DNA of 48,168 nt from an uncultured Clostridia bacterium (lineage in GTDB: Bacteria; Bacillota; Clostridia; Oscillospirales; SIG627), in contig CANQBV010000011.1 in assembly GCA_947589595.1 (NCBI GenBank), forward strand, positions 1-48,168, in the 5' to 3' direction. The position numbers and the translations under genes were made by a program. Shown here one piece after another: positions 39,461 through 48,150 of the stretch (position 1 is the stretch's first letter; each line of letters begins with the position of its first letter). Under the pieces are notes generated by a model. It saw only the letters and a list, made by a program, of their open reading frames with translations, did not search any database and was not told the DNA's origin.

Positions 39461-41101
39461 TTATTCCTCGTCGTCCTCCGCAAACCGTGCGGCCAGTTCC
39501 TCCATTTCTTTCGCCTTGCGCCGTCTCTTTTTGCGGATCCGGCAAACCAGAAATACGGTAAGCAAAACGGCGACGGTCCCCAGAACGATTCCGATCACAA
39601 GGGCTCGCAACAGATTGTCCACCTGCGTTTTGGTTTTGACCACGTCTTCCCAACGATTGATTTTCGTGCGGTCGTATTCGCTTAAAGCGTTATACCGATC
39701 CACGATGGAATCCACCGTCTTTTTATCAGAAAGGGAAATCTTTTCAAACGGATAGAGCTTTTCGAGTATCTGCGCGTTGAGATCGTCGATTTCCGCCTGG
39801 ATTTTTGCGATCTGCGCCTTCGCCGCCGTCAGCTTTTGCCGGTAAGCCTCTTTTCCCGCAAAATCCGGCGACTGCTCCAGCTTATCGAGCAGGGTCGTGA
39901 CGGTCACATACTGCTGTGTTGTGAGGTCTTGCGGGAGGGCGTCGACCGCCTGTTTATCTTCGTCGGAGAAGTACACCCCTTCACCGGGGCCTTCCCCTTT
40001 CTCCGGGCGGAAATCGTACAATGTACGCATCCCGTTTTGCTGCCGCCAGAGCGCCGCCATCGCCAGAAGCGTCTGCTCGCCCGCCATGGTATTGGACTGT
40101 CCGGGCAAGGAGGTGGGATTGTCCGGGTCGTAATCATAGGAGTGGACAAAGCCGCCGTCCGGCTGACGGTAACGGAGCACGCCGGAGAGCAGGGTGTTCC
40201 CGTCCTTGATGAACCGTTCGTCACGAAGCGGGTCGATTCCGAGACAACACAGGGCGATGATTACCTGATCCGTACTCTCCACATTTTGCGTGCCCCAGCT
40301 TTTAAAATCGCCAGTGGGAAGCTGCATGGCGGAAAGGCAGGCGAGGGCCTCGTCCACGGATGCGCGCACCGTTGCTTGAACCTCTGCGTTTTCCTGTTTC
40401 CGTTGGTACCGGTATTCGGTTTCGTCGGCATAGTAAGGCGCAAGCGCCTGCACCGCCATCGCCGTCAGATCCGGGTCGGAGGCGCTGCCGCTGAGCGCCC
40501 AGCCGCCGTCAGGCAGCTGACGGGACAGAATCTCTACAAGGATATCCTCCCGTGTGTAGAAAGCGTCCGCGGGGACTTCATAGCGCATCGTGTCGAGGGC
40601 AATCAGCCCCCAAATCCAGCCGTTGATGCCCTGCCGCCCGAGCGGCGTCGTTTTTCCCCGGTCATAGGTTCCGTCCGCAATTAGATTGATGGGCTGCCCG
40701 TTTTCATCTGTCCCGAAGGCGGTAGGGTCGCCGCCGGATGCCAGAATCGCCAGCGTCATGCGGTGCCATTCAGTGGCCTTCGCAGCGCTGAGCTTGCCCG
40801 ACTGCCGGTAACGCTCTTCGATGCGGTCCCGCAGTACGGCAAGATACCCCGCGTAATTGTCGGTTTTTCCAAGACGGGACAGTCCCACCGGATACCAGTC
40901 GCCCGCCGTGGAACCGGCAAGCTCCAAATAGGCAACGCTTAGCAAATCGCCGTCGGAGGAACCCACGTCGGATTTCTTCCAGTCGATGATTCCCTGTGCA
41001 ATCGACAGCGGGTCAGGCTCGTTTTTAGCAGCTGAAACGGGGGATACCCAGCCAAAAAACAGGACAAGGCAGATAAGACCTGCCGTCAGACGTTTCACCA
41101 T
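39461..41101 (-). CDS. Membrane-anchored alpha/alpha-toroid (prenyltransferase/squalene-cyclase-like repeat) protein
   Basis: 546 residues: signal peptide (LTAGLICLVLFFGWVSPVSA), alpha/alpha-toroid about 30-330, a helical stalk, one membrane helix near 505-527 and a basic tail. Toroid repeats include GINGWIWGLIALDTMRYE, LPDGGWALSGSASDPDLTAMAVQALAPYY, TGDFKSWGTQNVESTDQVIIAL and QPDGGFVHS. No catalytic DxDD of squalene cyclases or zinc ligands of prenyltransferases is visible, so a binding role is likely. The same fold is the N-terminal domain of intrinsic factor. The toroid is a close paralogue of residues 360-675 of the giant protein two genes upstream. Confidence 0.87.
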   Translation of the reverse strand: MVKRLTAGLICLVLFFGWVSPVSAAKNEPDPLSIAQGIIDWKKSDVGSSDGDLLSVAYLELAGSTAGDWYPVGLSRLGKTDNYAGYLAVLRDRIEERYRQSGKLSAAKATEWHRMTLAILASGGDPTAFGTDENGQPINLIADGTYDRGKTTPLGRQGINGWIWGLIALDTMRYEVPADAFYTREDILVEILSRQLPDGGWALSGSASDPDLTAMAVQALAPYYADETEYRYQRKQENAEVQATVRASVDEALACLSAMQLPTGDFKSWGTQNVESTDQVIIALCCLGIDPLRDERFIKDGNTLLSGVLRYRQPDGGFVHSYDYDPDNPTSLPGQSNTMAGEQTLLAMAALWRQQNGMRTLYDFRPEKGEGPGEGVYFSDEDKQAVDALPQDLTTQQYVTVTTLLDKLEQSPDFAGKEAYRQKLTAAKAQIAKIQAEIDDLNAQILEKLYPFEKISLSDKKTVDSIVDRYNALSEYDRTKINRWEDVVKTKTQVDNLLRALVIGIVLGTVAVLLTVFLVCRIRKKRRRKAKEMEELAARFAEDDEE

Positions 41102-41107
41102 GGCTTT

Positions 41108-42679
41108 CTACTCCTTGTTCTCCGTGTTTCGGGAGGCCATTTTCCTGCGATAGAGGCGTACCCCGAAAAGAACGGCAAAGCCGGCGGCCAAAACGGCAAG
41201 AACGATCCCGATTACGGATGCCGGGCGAGGTTTTCCCGCAAAATCGGCGTCCTGCTTGGATTCCTCTGAATTTTCGGCGGCATCGGAGCCGTTCGGCGCG
41301 GTTTCCCTTCCGGGAGCTTCCGTTCCATCCGACGGATTCTCGGACGCATCGGTCTCTCCCGGGTTTTCCGACGTCGCCGAGTCGGTTGTTTCATTCGATG
41401 GGTTCGTAGATATTGGGGTATCCGAATCGCCGGACGGGTGGATTTCGCCGGAGCTTCCGGCATTGCCCACGTTTCCCGTGTTTCCTGTGCTGCCGGAATT
41501 TCCGCTGTTACCCGCATTGCCGTTACCGCCGGAGGCGCTGTCCGGATTTTGCAGCGCATTTTCCAGCGTTTTGACCGCCCCGTCCACCGTGCTTTGCGAG
41601 GCATTCAGCGTTGCCGCTGCGGAAAGCGCCGCCGAATAAGCGCTTTTGACGTTGTTTCTTGTCATCAGTCCGGAAGAGTAGTGCGCCTTTGCCATCGTCC
41701 TTGTCAGGGCGTCTTTATCAGCGACGGCGTAGTACCCTGATTGCGGCTGATTTTCCACGCCTGGGATCTGTCCGCCCAGAGTGCTCATGCCGCCGATATC
41801 GGCGCCGTATCCCAAGGTAAACTGCACCCGGACAACGTCGCCGTCCGAAAGATACGTATCGGAAAAACCAACGTTGGGAAAATTGTTGTTGACGCAGTAC
41901 ATCCAACCGGAACCGTTGGAGATGACAAATTCGCCGAGATAGCCCGTCCAGTTTTTTTGGTAATCGGCCGGATCGTAAAAGTCCATACCGGATTTCAAAG
42001 GAGACTGTAAGTACCCGGGAATGGAGGGACTCAGTCCCAGCTTTTTCGGATTTGACGCCGTGCCGCTTTTTTGATAGCCGTTATAATTCGCCGCCGAAGC
42101 GGTGCCGTCCGCAATATAGGCAAGATAAAAGCCCTGCTCCACCGAACCGCTGTAATAGCCGACCAAGCCGTTTTCGTGCAGCAGTCGGATAAGCGCTGCG
42201 GCGGCCGATTCTCCGGCGCGGATGGGAAACGACGTCGGCTGTATCAGATACCCGCAGCCGATCGTAAACACCTCCACGCTCCAGACAGCGTGGCCGATGA
42301 CCTCGCCCTTTGCCGCCGGCTGATAGGTAATACGATAGGTCAGCTGCTTTTTCTTTCCGCCGTCCGACGAGGTGCTGACAACTACCGTATTTTCTCCCGA
42401 TTTGGAAAGCGCAAGCGTATAGCTCGTTTTGTCGCTGTCGTCCCATGTGGGATCGACCCGTCCGCCGTTCAGGGTGACGGTAGAGGCGATCTTTTTCCCC
42501 GCTCCGTTTCTTGCCCACACGTCGAAGGTCAATCGGTCGTTTCGCACCGTGATCCCGTCACGCAGTGTTGTTGTAAGCGTCGGCCCCGCAGCGCTTACTT
42601 TGAGTCCGGTCGTCGGAATCAGAAAAGCTGCAAGCAGCAACATGCATACGATCGACGTCAGAATTTTTCTTTTCTTCAC
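41108..42679 (-). CDS. Membrane-anchored DUF4430 protein with Ig-like and linker regions
   Basis: 523 residues from GTG 42679 (AGGAGGG nine bases upstream). Order: signal peptide; beta-rich Ig-like domain (about 35-115); DUF4430 domain about 125-300 (WSVEVFTIGCGYLI, RAGESAAAALIRLLHENGL, GEFVISNGSGWMYCVNNNFP, LSDGDVVRVQFTLGYGADIGG); a helical FIVAR-like segment; a long Gly/Asn/Ser/Thr/Pro-rich linker; one membrane helix near 485-505 and a basic tail. It is exposed at the surface on a flexible stalk. Second beta-domain protein of the operon, six bases before the alpha-toroid gene, so the two may form a complex. Confidence 0.87.
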   Translation of the reverse strand: MKKRKILTSIVCMLLLAAFLIPTTGLKVSAAGPTLTTTLRDGITVRNDRLTFDVWARNGAGKKIASTVTLNGGRVDPTWDDSDKTSYTLALSKSGENTVVVSTSSDGGKKKQLTYRITYQPAAKGEVIGHAVWSVEVFTIGCGYLIQPTSFPIRAGESAAAALIRLLHENGLVGYYSGSVEQGFYLAYIADGTASAANYNGYQKSGTASNPKKLGLSPSIPGYLQSPLKSGMDFYDPADYQKNWTGYLGEFVISNGSGWMYCVNNNFPNVGFSDTYLSDGDVVRVQFTLGYGADIGGMSTLGGQIPGVENQPQSGYYAVADKDALTRTMAKAHYSSGLMTRNNVKSAYSAALSAAATLNASQSTVDGAVKTLENALQNPDSASGGNGNAGNSGNSGSTGNTGNVGNAGSSGEIHPSGDSDTPISTNPSNETTDSATSENPGETDASENPSDGTEAPGRETAPNGSDAAENSEESKQDADFAGKPRPASVIGIVLAVLAAGFAVLFGVRLYRRKMASRNTENKE

Positions 42680-42742
42680 GGGTTTATCCCTCCTATGGGA
42701 AAGGGGGAATACGGCGATTTGCCATATTTCCCCAAATGAAAA

Positions 42743-45700
42743 TCAACGCTTTTTCTGTCTCTTTCCGGACACGCTTAAAGTGGTAGCCGCAAGGCCGCTG
42801 ACCAGCATCAGGGAAAGATAGAACGGCAATGGGGTCGTATCCCCTGTTTGCGGAGACGAACTGTCGCCGGAAGAATTGCCGGAGCCGGACGGATCTAACG
42901 GCGAGGAAGGCGACGAAGCGCCCGGATCCGTAGGCTTGCTCGGTTCACTCGGATTTGACGGTTCTTCGGGATCCGACGGTTCCGCAGCATCCTTCAAAGC
43001 CTGCAATTTTTTCTCCGCCTCGGTTAGGGTTTCGTAATTGGTCACCAGCGCCTGAAGCGTTTCGTCGTCCAGCGCGTCATACGCTTCTCTTGCCGCCCGG
43101 ATGGCGTCTTCCCGATCCATCGTGACCTCGCCGATGGCGTCAATCAGAGAGATCACTTCGTCCACGGCGTCCGCTTCCTCGGTCTTTTGCCAGATAAGCA
43201 GAGGATATCCGCCATTCACCAGCGCATACGGATCGGCCTGAAAAGCGTCGCCAAGCGCAGCCATCAGCGTGCCGTCCTTCATTTGCGCGTCGTCCAGCGA
43301 AACCGTCGTATCTCGGATTCCGGCGGCTTTGTTGATACCGCCCTCTTCGCAGGAACCGTCGAGATAATAGCAATCCTTAACCGTATTCTTGCTTGTCGAA
43401 TTGCCGACGATTGCGCCCGCTCTGCCGCTCATGTTCGGATTGACTGTAATTGCTTGAACGGTTCCGGCGTTGTAGCACCGCGTAACGGTGTGCGGTCCGT
43501 CCTGCAGGGCGCCGACAATGCCGCCCACGTTGTAGCCGCCAGCGATATCGCCCAGGTTGTAGCAGTCTTCTACCGTGACGGGATGTCCTGGGTCGAGGTG
43601 ACCCACGATACCGCCCAGGTGCGTGGAGCTTTCCGGCCCGGTGACACTGCCGCGGTTAAAGCAGCCGGAAATGACGCTTTCGCCGCCGCGCACCGTGCCG
43701 ACCACGCCGCCGGAGTAGCTGCCGCAGGTTATGTCCGTGCCGTTCCAACAGTTAATAACGTCCGCGCCGTTGCTCCAGCCCAGAATGCCGCCGAAGAAGC
43801 TGCAGTAACCGGCTTCTCTTCCGATCTCGCCGCTGGCGACGCCGACATTTCGGATAACGGCGCTGTCCGCCGCATAGCCGAACAGACCACCCAGCGAGGA
43901 ATAGAGATTATCAATACAGAAGCCCTGCCCGTTGAACGTACCGGCAAAGGGGAACTCTTCCGACAGACCAATGGGCGTCCAAAGAACGTTGCTCAAATCC
44001 AGATTCGCGGTAAGCGCCACGGTTCTGTTTGCAAAATTCTCTCCGTTGTTGACCCGCTCGGCAAAGTCCATCAATTCGTCTTCCGTGCCGATTTCAAGGC
44101 CCGCGCGTACCGGGGGTTCCTCGCCCAGGGCTTGCTGCCCCCTTAAGATGGGATAACCCGCGTTTATGGAATCCGCATCCTTGGCAAATGCGTCGCCCAG
44201 CGCCGTTACAAAATCGTCCGTGCGCATCTCGTCCGCGCTCTTGACCTGCGCGGTTCCTTCGATGGTCTGCTCGCAGTCTTTTCTATCGTCCTGATAGACG
44301 CCGATATCCTGCGCGCATGTGCCGGTCAGATAATATACATTCTCCAATTTCGCTTTGGAAAGCGGCGCGCTTCCGATAACCGCCCCGGATACCTTTCCAT
44401 TTACCTTTCCGGCGTTGTAGCAGTTTTCCAGTTCAGTGACCGTCTCGCTGCTGCAATAGCGCACCGTGCCGACAATACCGCCGTTGCCGAAGGTACCGCT
44501 GCCGGAAATTTCGCCCACATTGTAGCAGTTTTTGATAACAGTGCGGCATTTTTTATCCGTAGCGTTCCCCTCGCCAACCCGGCCGACGATGCCGCCGCCG
44601 TCATACGGGGTCATGATCTTACCTGCGTTGTAACAGTTTTCAATGGTCACAGTGATTGGTTTATCTGTCCCACTGGCCTCCGGCGAATCGATACATCCCA
44701 AAATACCGCCGACGCCAAAGCCGCCGGTGACCGACGCATAGTTCCAGCAATTCCGAATGGTGGCGCTTCCGATGGCTTTAGCGGCAATACCGCCGTGATT
44801 GGAGCCTATGGTGTTGTCGCCGCCGATATTTCCGCTGGCAATGCCTACGTTCTCGATGACCGCGCCGTCTCCCAACTTGCCAAACAGCCCGCTCACAGTA
44901 TACCCCGGGGCTGTGTTTAAGTTCCAAATCTGATGACCGTCACCGTCAAAATGCCCGCAGAAGCCTAAAAACTGATAGGAGTGATCCGCACCGATGGCGT
45001 GCCAGTACTGCACATTGGCGAGGTTGATGTCTTGGGCCATCTTGAAATACATTTCCCGGGTATCCAGCCCCTTGACCGACGTGCCGCTGTTTTCCTTGTT
45101 GCGCACATAATCGTCCAGTATCACCAGATCGTCCGGCGTTTCAATGAGATAGGGATCTTCCGCCGTGCCGGAGCCATTCCATGGCAGTTTTTCCTCCACG
45201 GTGATCGAAACGGTGGTCTTCAGGACGCCGTAGATGACGGTAATTTCCTTATCGTCCAGCGTCAGCGCAGAGGAGGGGACGCACCGATAGCCGCTCACGG
45301 TTTGCTCCGTTCCGTCGCTGAAAGCGGCCGCCACCTCCATGCCGGAGGGGTCAAACAGATCGCCCTCAAAGTATTTTTGCTTATTCGGCTGCTTTGTCAC
45401 CTGGATGCGCACCGCATAGGGGTCGTTTGTCTCCAGCTTATCCTCTCCGCCGATCAGATCCAGCGCCGCGGCCAGGGAGGAATAGTTGCCTACATATCTC
45501 CGCTCGCCGGCGGGTACCGCCTGAAATACCTTCAAAGCCTCTTTGATTTTTGCTTTATAATTCTCGTCGAACGGGTCGGGCAGATCGGCAATCGCCGCCA
45601 CGGCGGCGTCGATCGCAGATCGCTGTTCCTCGGTGAAATTGCCTCGCATATCGTAAAGCGCGCGCATTCCGTTTTCCAGCCGCCAATAGGACACCAGCGC

Positions 45701-47677
45701 ATAGGTCGCCTGATCGTTGGCCATGGAATTCCACTCGCTGCCGAGGATATGGCAGAAGCCGCCGTCCGGCAAGCGGAACTGCTTCAGTCCGTCCAGCAGG
45801 GTCTTTCCGCTGGAAGCAATAAATCGGGCGTCGGTCGCGGGGTCGATTCCCAGGCTGCACAGCGCGACCAAAACCTGCGAAATTCCCTCTACATTGGTGC
45901 TGCCCCAGGAGGAAAAACCTCCGTTTCGATCCATGCGGGAGGAGAGCACGTCCAGCGCCTCATCGACACACTGACGCACCGTCACGCTGCGCTGCTCTTT
46001 GCTGCCGGTGTTCGTATAGGTGTACACCGTGCTGTCGTTGTAATAAGGGGCAAGGGCCTGAATCGCCATGGCGGTGATGTCGATATCCGATTTCGCTCCA
46101 TAGGCGCCGCTCAGCACCCAACCGCCGTAAGTGTTGCCGCCGACGCCGTCGGAAAGCTGCAATTTCAAAATCTCCGTTATGAAGTTTTCTCGGGAATACG
46201 GTGCATCTTCCGAAACTTCAAACATCCCGGTATCCATGGCAATCAATCCGAAAATCCATCCGTTGATCCCCTGCTTTCCGGGACCGCCGCTAATCACGCA
46301 GTTGTAGCTTCCGTCGGCGATCAGGTCGATGGGTTTCCCGTTGTAGGTACCAAAATCCGTTGGATCGCCGCCGAGGGCCATGATGGCCAGGACCGCCCGG
46401 TGCCATTCGGTGGCTTTGGCGGAATTGAGAATCCCGTTTTGCTCGGCATAGGTTTTCTCAATATATGCCTTCATGGCGTCAAGATAATCGGCATATCCGC
46501 TGCCGTCATCGATCAAATGCCGGTATTCGCCATGCACGTCGTAGTATCCGAACCGCCCCATACCGAGCGCCATCCAGTCGGTTCCCGTGGAGCTTGCGCC
46601 GCTTAAAAACTTATCGTTGCCCAGCAGCGTGCCGGAGCCGACTCCGTTATGGCTTTTGGCGCTGTTCACTGCTGCGCGAATCAGGTCGGCAAGCTCTTTG
46701 GAGCGTTCTGTGCTTTCTACAAAGCCCGGAAGCACAGGCTCCGCCGCGTCGATCTTTTCTTCCCATGTCAGCACGGGGTAGACATCACCGTCGGCAAAAG
46801 CGCCGCTAAGCTGAGAAGCCAAAAGCGACTCGACTTCGGTAATGCCTTCCTTTTCATCGACAGCGCCATCATTTTTTATGTAAAAGCAATTTGTTATCGT
46901 CTGTGACCTTGCCCGGCCAAGCACGGCGCAGACATAATTCCCGTTTCCCGCTGAATCAATAACGACTCCTGCATTATAGCAGTTTGTCAGCGTCGGAGAG
47001 GATGCCTGATGACCGCCTGTAACGCCGCCCACGGTAGCGGGGCCGGTCACTGCGCCGACGTTATAGCAGTTTTCTACAACGCCCGCACGCCAGTGTTGAC
47101 CCGTAACGCCGCCGATATACCCGGTCGTTGCGGTAATGGAACCGGTGTTGAAGCAGCTTTCAATTTTACACGTATTATTGACAGAGCCGACCACGCCGCC
47201 GACATTGCTGCCGCCAGTCACAGTCGCCCGATTGCCGCTGTTTTGTATATTGCCGTTATCCAAATAGCCAACGATACCGGAAACATTCGACGAGCCGGTG
47301 ACGCTGCCCTCTACCACCAGGTTCTTCACCGTGCCGCCCTTTACGTTTCCAAACAGGCCGACATTAGAGCCGGAGGCAATATACAGACCGCTGATCACAT
47401 GATATCCGCCGTCAAAAATCCCCTCAAAGGGAGCAGATGTGGAGCCGATGGGCGTCCACGGATTGTTTTTGCCGCCAAGGTCGATGTTGACGTCCAGCTT
47501 GATCCGCTTGCCCGCATAGCTGTTGCCGCCGTTCACCTCGTCGGCAAATGCCAGAAGCTCAGCGGCGGAAGAGATGACATGAACATCGTCCGCCGCAAAT
47601 ACGGTGGCAGGCAGCATGGTAATCACCATCAAAAGAGCCAGCAAGCCTGCGACTACACGATTGGATCTTCTTTTCAT
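42743..47677 (-). CDS. Giant sortase-anchored GLUG-repeat and alpha/alpha-toroid surface protein
   Basis: 1644 residues from ATG 47677 (GAGGAG nine bases upstream). Order: signal peptide (VVAGLLALLMVITMLPATVFA); five GLUG-like repeats (about 105-265, type VGGVVGSVN...CFNTGSITA); alpha/alpha-toroid (about 360-675, GINGWIFGLIAMDTG, DITAMAIQALAPYY, GGFSSWGSTNVEGISQVLVAL, LPDGGFCHI); Big_3-type Ig domain (about 765-830); five GLUG-like repeats (about 930-1115); five more (about 1265-1435); helical segment; Pro/Ser-rich wall-spanning linker; SPQTGD sorting motif near 1606, membrane helix and basic tail. Wall-linked by a sortase encoded elsewhere. The toroid is paralogous to the one at 39461-41101. 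Probably the outermost capture protein. Confidence 0.9.
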   Translation of the reverse strand: MKRRSNRVVAGLLALLMVITMLPATVFAADDVHVISSAAELLAFADEVNGGNSYAGKRIKLDVNIDLGGKNNPWTPIGSTSAPFEGIFDGGYHVISGLYIASGSNVGLFGNVKGGTVKNLVVEGSVTGSSNVSGIVGYLDNGNIQNSGNRATVTGGSNVGGVVGSVNNTCKIESCFNTGSITATTGYIGGVTGQHWRAGVVENCYNVGAVTGPATVGGVTGGHQASSPTLTNCYNAGVVIDSAGNGNYVCAVLGRARSQTITNCFYIKNDGAVDEKEGITEVESLLASQLSGAFADGDVYPVLTWEEKIDAAEPVLPGFVESTERSKELADLIRAAVNSAKSHNGVGSGTLLGNDKFLSGASSTGTDWMALGMGRFGYYDVHGEYRHLIDDGSGYADYLDAMKAYIEKTYAEQNGILNSAKATEWHRAVLAIMALGGDPTDFGTYNGKPIDLIADGSYNCVISGGPGKQGINGWIFGLIAMDTGMFEVSEDAPYSRENFITEILKLQLSDGVGGNTYGGWVLSGAYGAKSDIDITAMAIQALAPYYNDSTVYTYTNTGSKEQRSVTVRQCVDEALDVLSSRMDRNGGFSSWGSTNVEGISQVLVALCSLGIDPATDARFIASSGKTLLDGLKQFRLPDGGFCHILGSEWNSMANDQATYALVSYWRLENGMRALYDMRGNFTEEQRSAIDAAVAAIADLPDPFDENYKAKIKEALKVFQAVPAGERRYVGNYSSLAAALDLIGGEDKLETNDPYAVRIQVTKQPNKQKYFEGDLFDPSGMEVAAAFSDGTEQTVSGYRCVPSSALTLDDKEITVIYGVLKTTVSITVEEKLPWNGSGTAEDPYLIETPDDLVILDDYVRNKENSGTSVKGLDTREMYFKMAQDINLANVQYWHAIGADHSYQFLGFCGHFDGDGHQIWNLNTAPGYTVSGLFGKLGDGAVIENVGIASGNIGGDNTIGSNHGGIAAKAIGSATIRNCWNYASVTGGFGVGGILGCIDSPEASGTDKPITVTIENCYNAGKIMTPYDGGGIVGRVGEGNATDKKCRTVIKNCYNVGEISGSGTFGNGGIVGTVRYCSSETVTELENCYNAGKVNGKVSGAVIGSAPLSKAKLENVYYLTGTCAQDIGVYQDDRKDCEQTIEGTAQVKSADEMRTDDFVTALGDAFAKDADSINAGYPILRGQQALGEEPPVRAGLEIGTEDELMDFAERVNNGENFANRTVALTANLDLSNVLWTPIGLSEEFPFAGTFNGQGFCIDNLYSSLGGLFGYAADSAVIRNVGVASGEIGREAGYCSFFGGILGWSNGADVINCWNGTDITCGSYSGGVVGTVRGGESVISGCFNRGSVTGPESSTHLGGIVGHLDPGHPVTVEDCYNLGDIAGGYNVGGIVGALQDGPHTVTRCYNAGTVQAITVNPNMSGRAGAIVGNSTSKNTVKDCYYLDGSCEEGGINKAAGIRDTTVSLDDAQMKDGTLMAALGDAFQADPYALVNGGYPLLIWQKTEEADAVDEVISLIDAIGEVTMDREDAIRAAREAYDALDDETLQALVTNYETLTEAEKKLQALKDAAEPSDPEEPSNPSEPSKPTDPGASSPSSPLDPSGSGNSSGDSSSPQTGDTTPLPFYLSLMLVSGLAATTLSVSGKRQKKR

Positions 47678-47702
47678 TTTGTTCTTCTCCTCAATGAGCC
47701 TC

Positions 47703-47993
47703 TCACGGTTCAGAACTTTCTTCTTTTGCACGCTGTTTTTCCAATTTACGTATTGCCGTCAGCCGCACCGTCTTCGCGCTTTTGTACCGCTTTTTCTTTT
47801 TCATGTTTGACTCTTCCGGCTTCGGCTCTTTCAACCCGGCAGATTCCAAGGCTCTCGGCCAGGGGCCGAGAAATGCTTTGATACGGGATCTTGTCGCATC
47901 GTCGAAGTCCTCTTTTTTCGGCGGCCGACCCAGTTCTTCCTGCTTTTCACGCAGACGCTCTTCCGCCCAGAGCTTCTTTTCCTCCGGCGTCAT
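47703..47993 (-). CDS. Small HNH-repeat-like (homing-endonuclease-associated repeat) protein
   Basis: 96 residues from ATG 47993, six bases after GGGAGG. Residues 20-54 (ELGRPPKKEDFDD...RIKAFLGPWPRALESAGL) match the HNH-associated repeat, a DNA-binding module. The tail (MKKKKRYKSAKTVRLTAIRK) is strongly basic. No nuclease domain is present. The gene is 25 bases upstream of the giant surface protein and in the same direction, so it is the first gene of the operon; a regulatory role is plausible but unproven. Confidence 0.72.
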   Translation of the reverse strand: MTPEEKKLWAEERLREKQEELGRPPKKEDFDDATRSRIKAFLGPWPRALESAGLKEPKPEESNMKKKKRYKSAKTVRLTAIRKLEKQRAKEESSEP

Positions 47994-48094
47994 GAAATCC
48001 CTCCCAAAACGAAAATACTCTTTCAGCCCTACGTTCGGGTTAAAAGAGTACAACAGATTATCTCCGAACCGGGAAACGCTTTTCCCGCACAAAA

Positions 48095-48150
48095 AAAGAG
48101 TGCAGACGAAAAGCCGACAATTCGGCGCAAATCGGTTGCACTCTTCTCAC
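48095..48150 (-). terminator. Nested hairpin with T-run upstream of the DUF4430/ECF operon
   Basis: Outer stem AAGAGTGCA/TGCACTCTT encloses an inner stem GCCGA/TCGGC, followed by seven T on the minus strand. It is the terminator of a gene beyond the right edge or an attenuator in the operon leader; about 100 bases separate it from the first start codon. Confidence 0.7.

Noticed and set aside
39461-41101. Active terpene cyclase or protein prenyltransferase
   Set aside because: No DxDD acid motif or zinc ligands are visible, and the protein is secreted and membrane-anchored, unlike such enzymes.
44981-46606. 541-codon open frame on the plus strand
   Set aside because: It is the antisense of the giant surface protein; no ribosome site or promoter, low-complexity composition, and the minus strand has clear domain repeats.
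42743-47677. CRISPR array or DNA-level tandem repeats in the giant gene
   Set aside because: Repetition is at protein level (GLUG-like units of varying spacing); the DNA copies differ and there are no spacers.
35696-47993. Eukaryotic contamination explaining the intrinsic-factor-like domains
   Set aside because: The genes have bacterial ribosome sites, operon overlaps, sortase and membrane anchors, and ECF genes in the same transcript.
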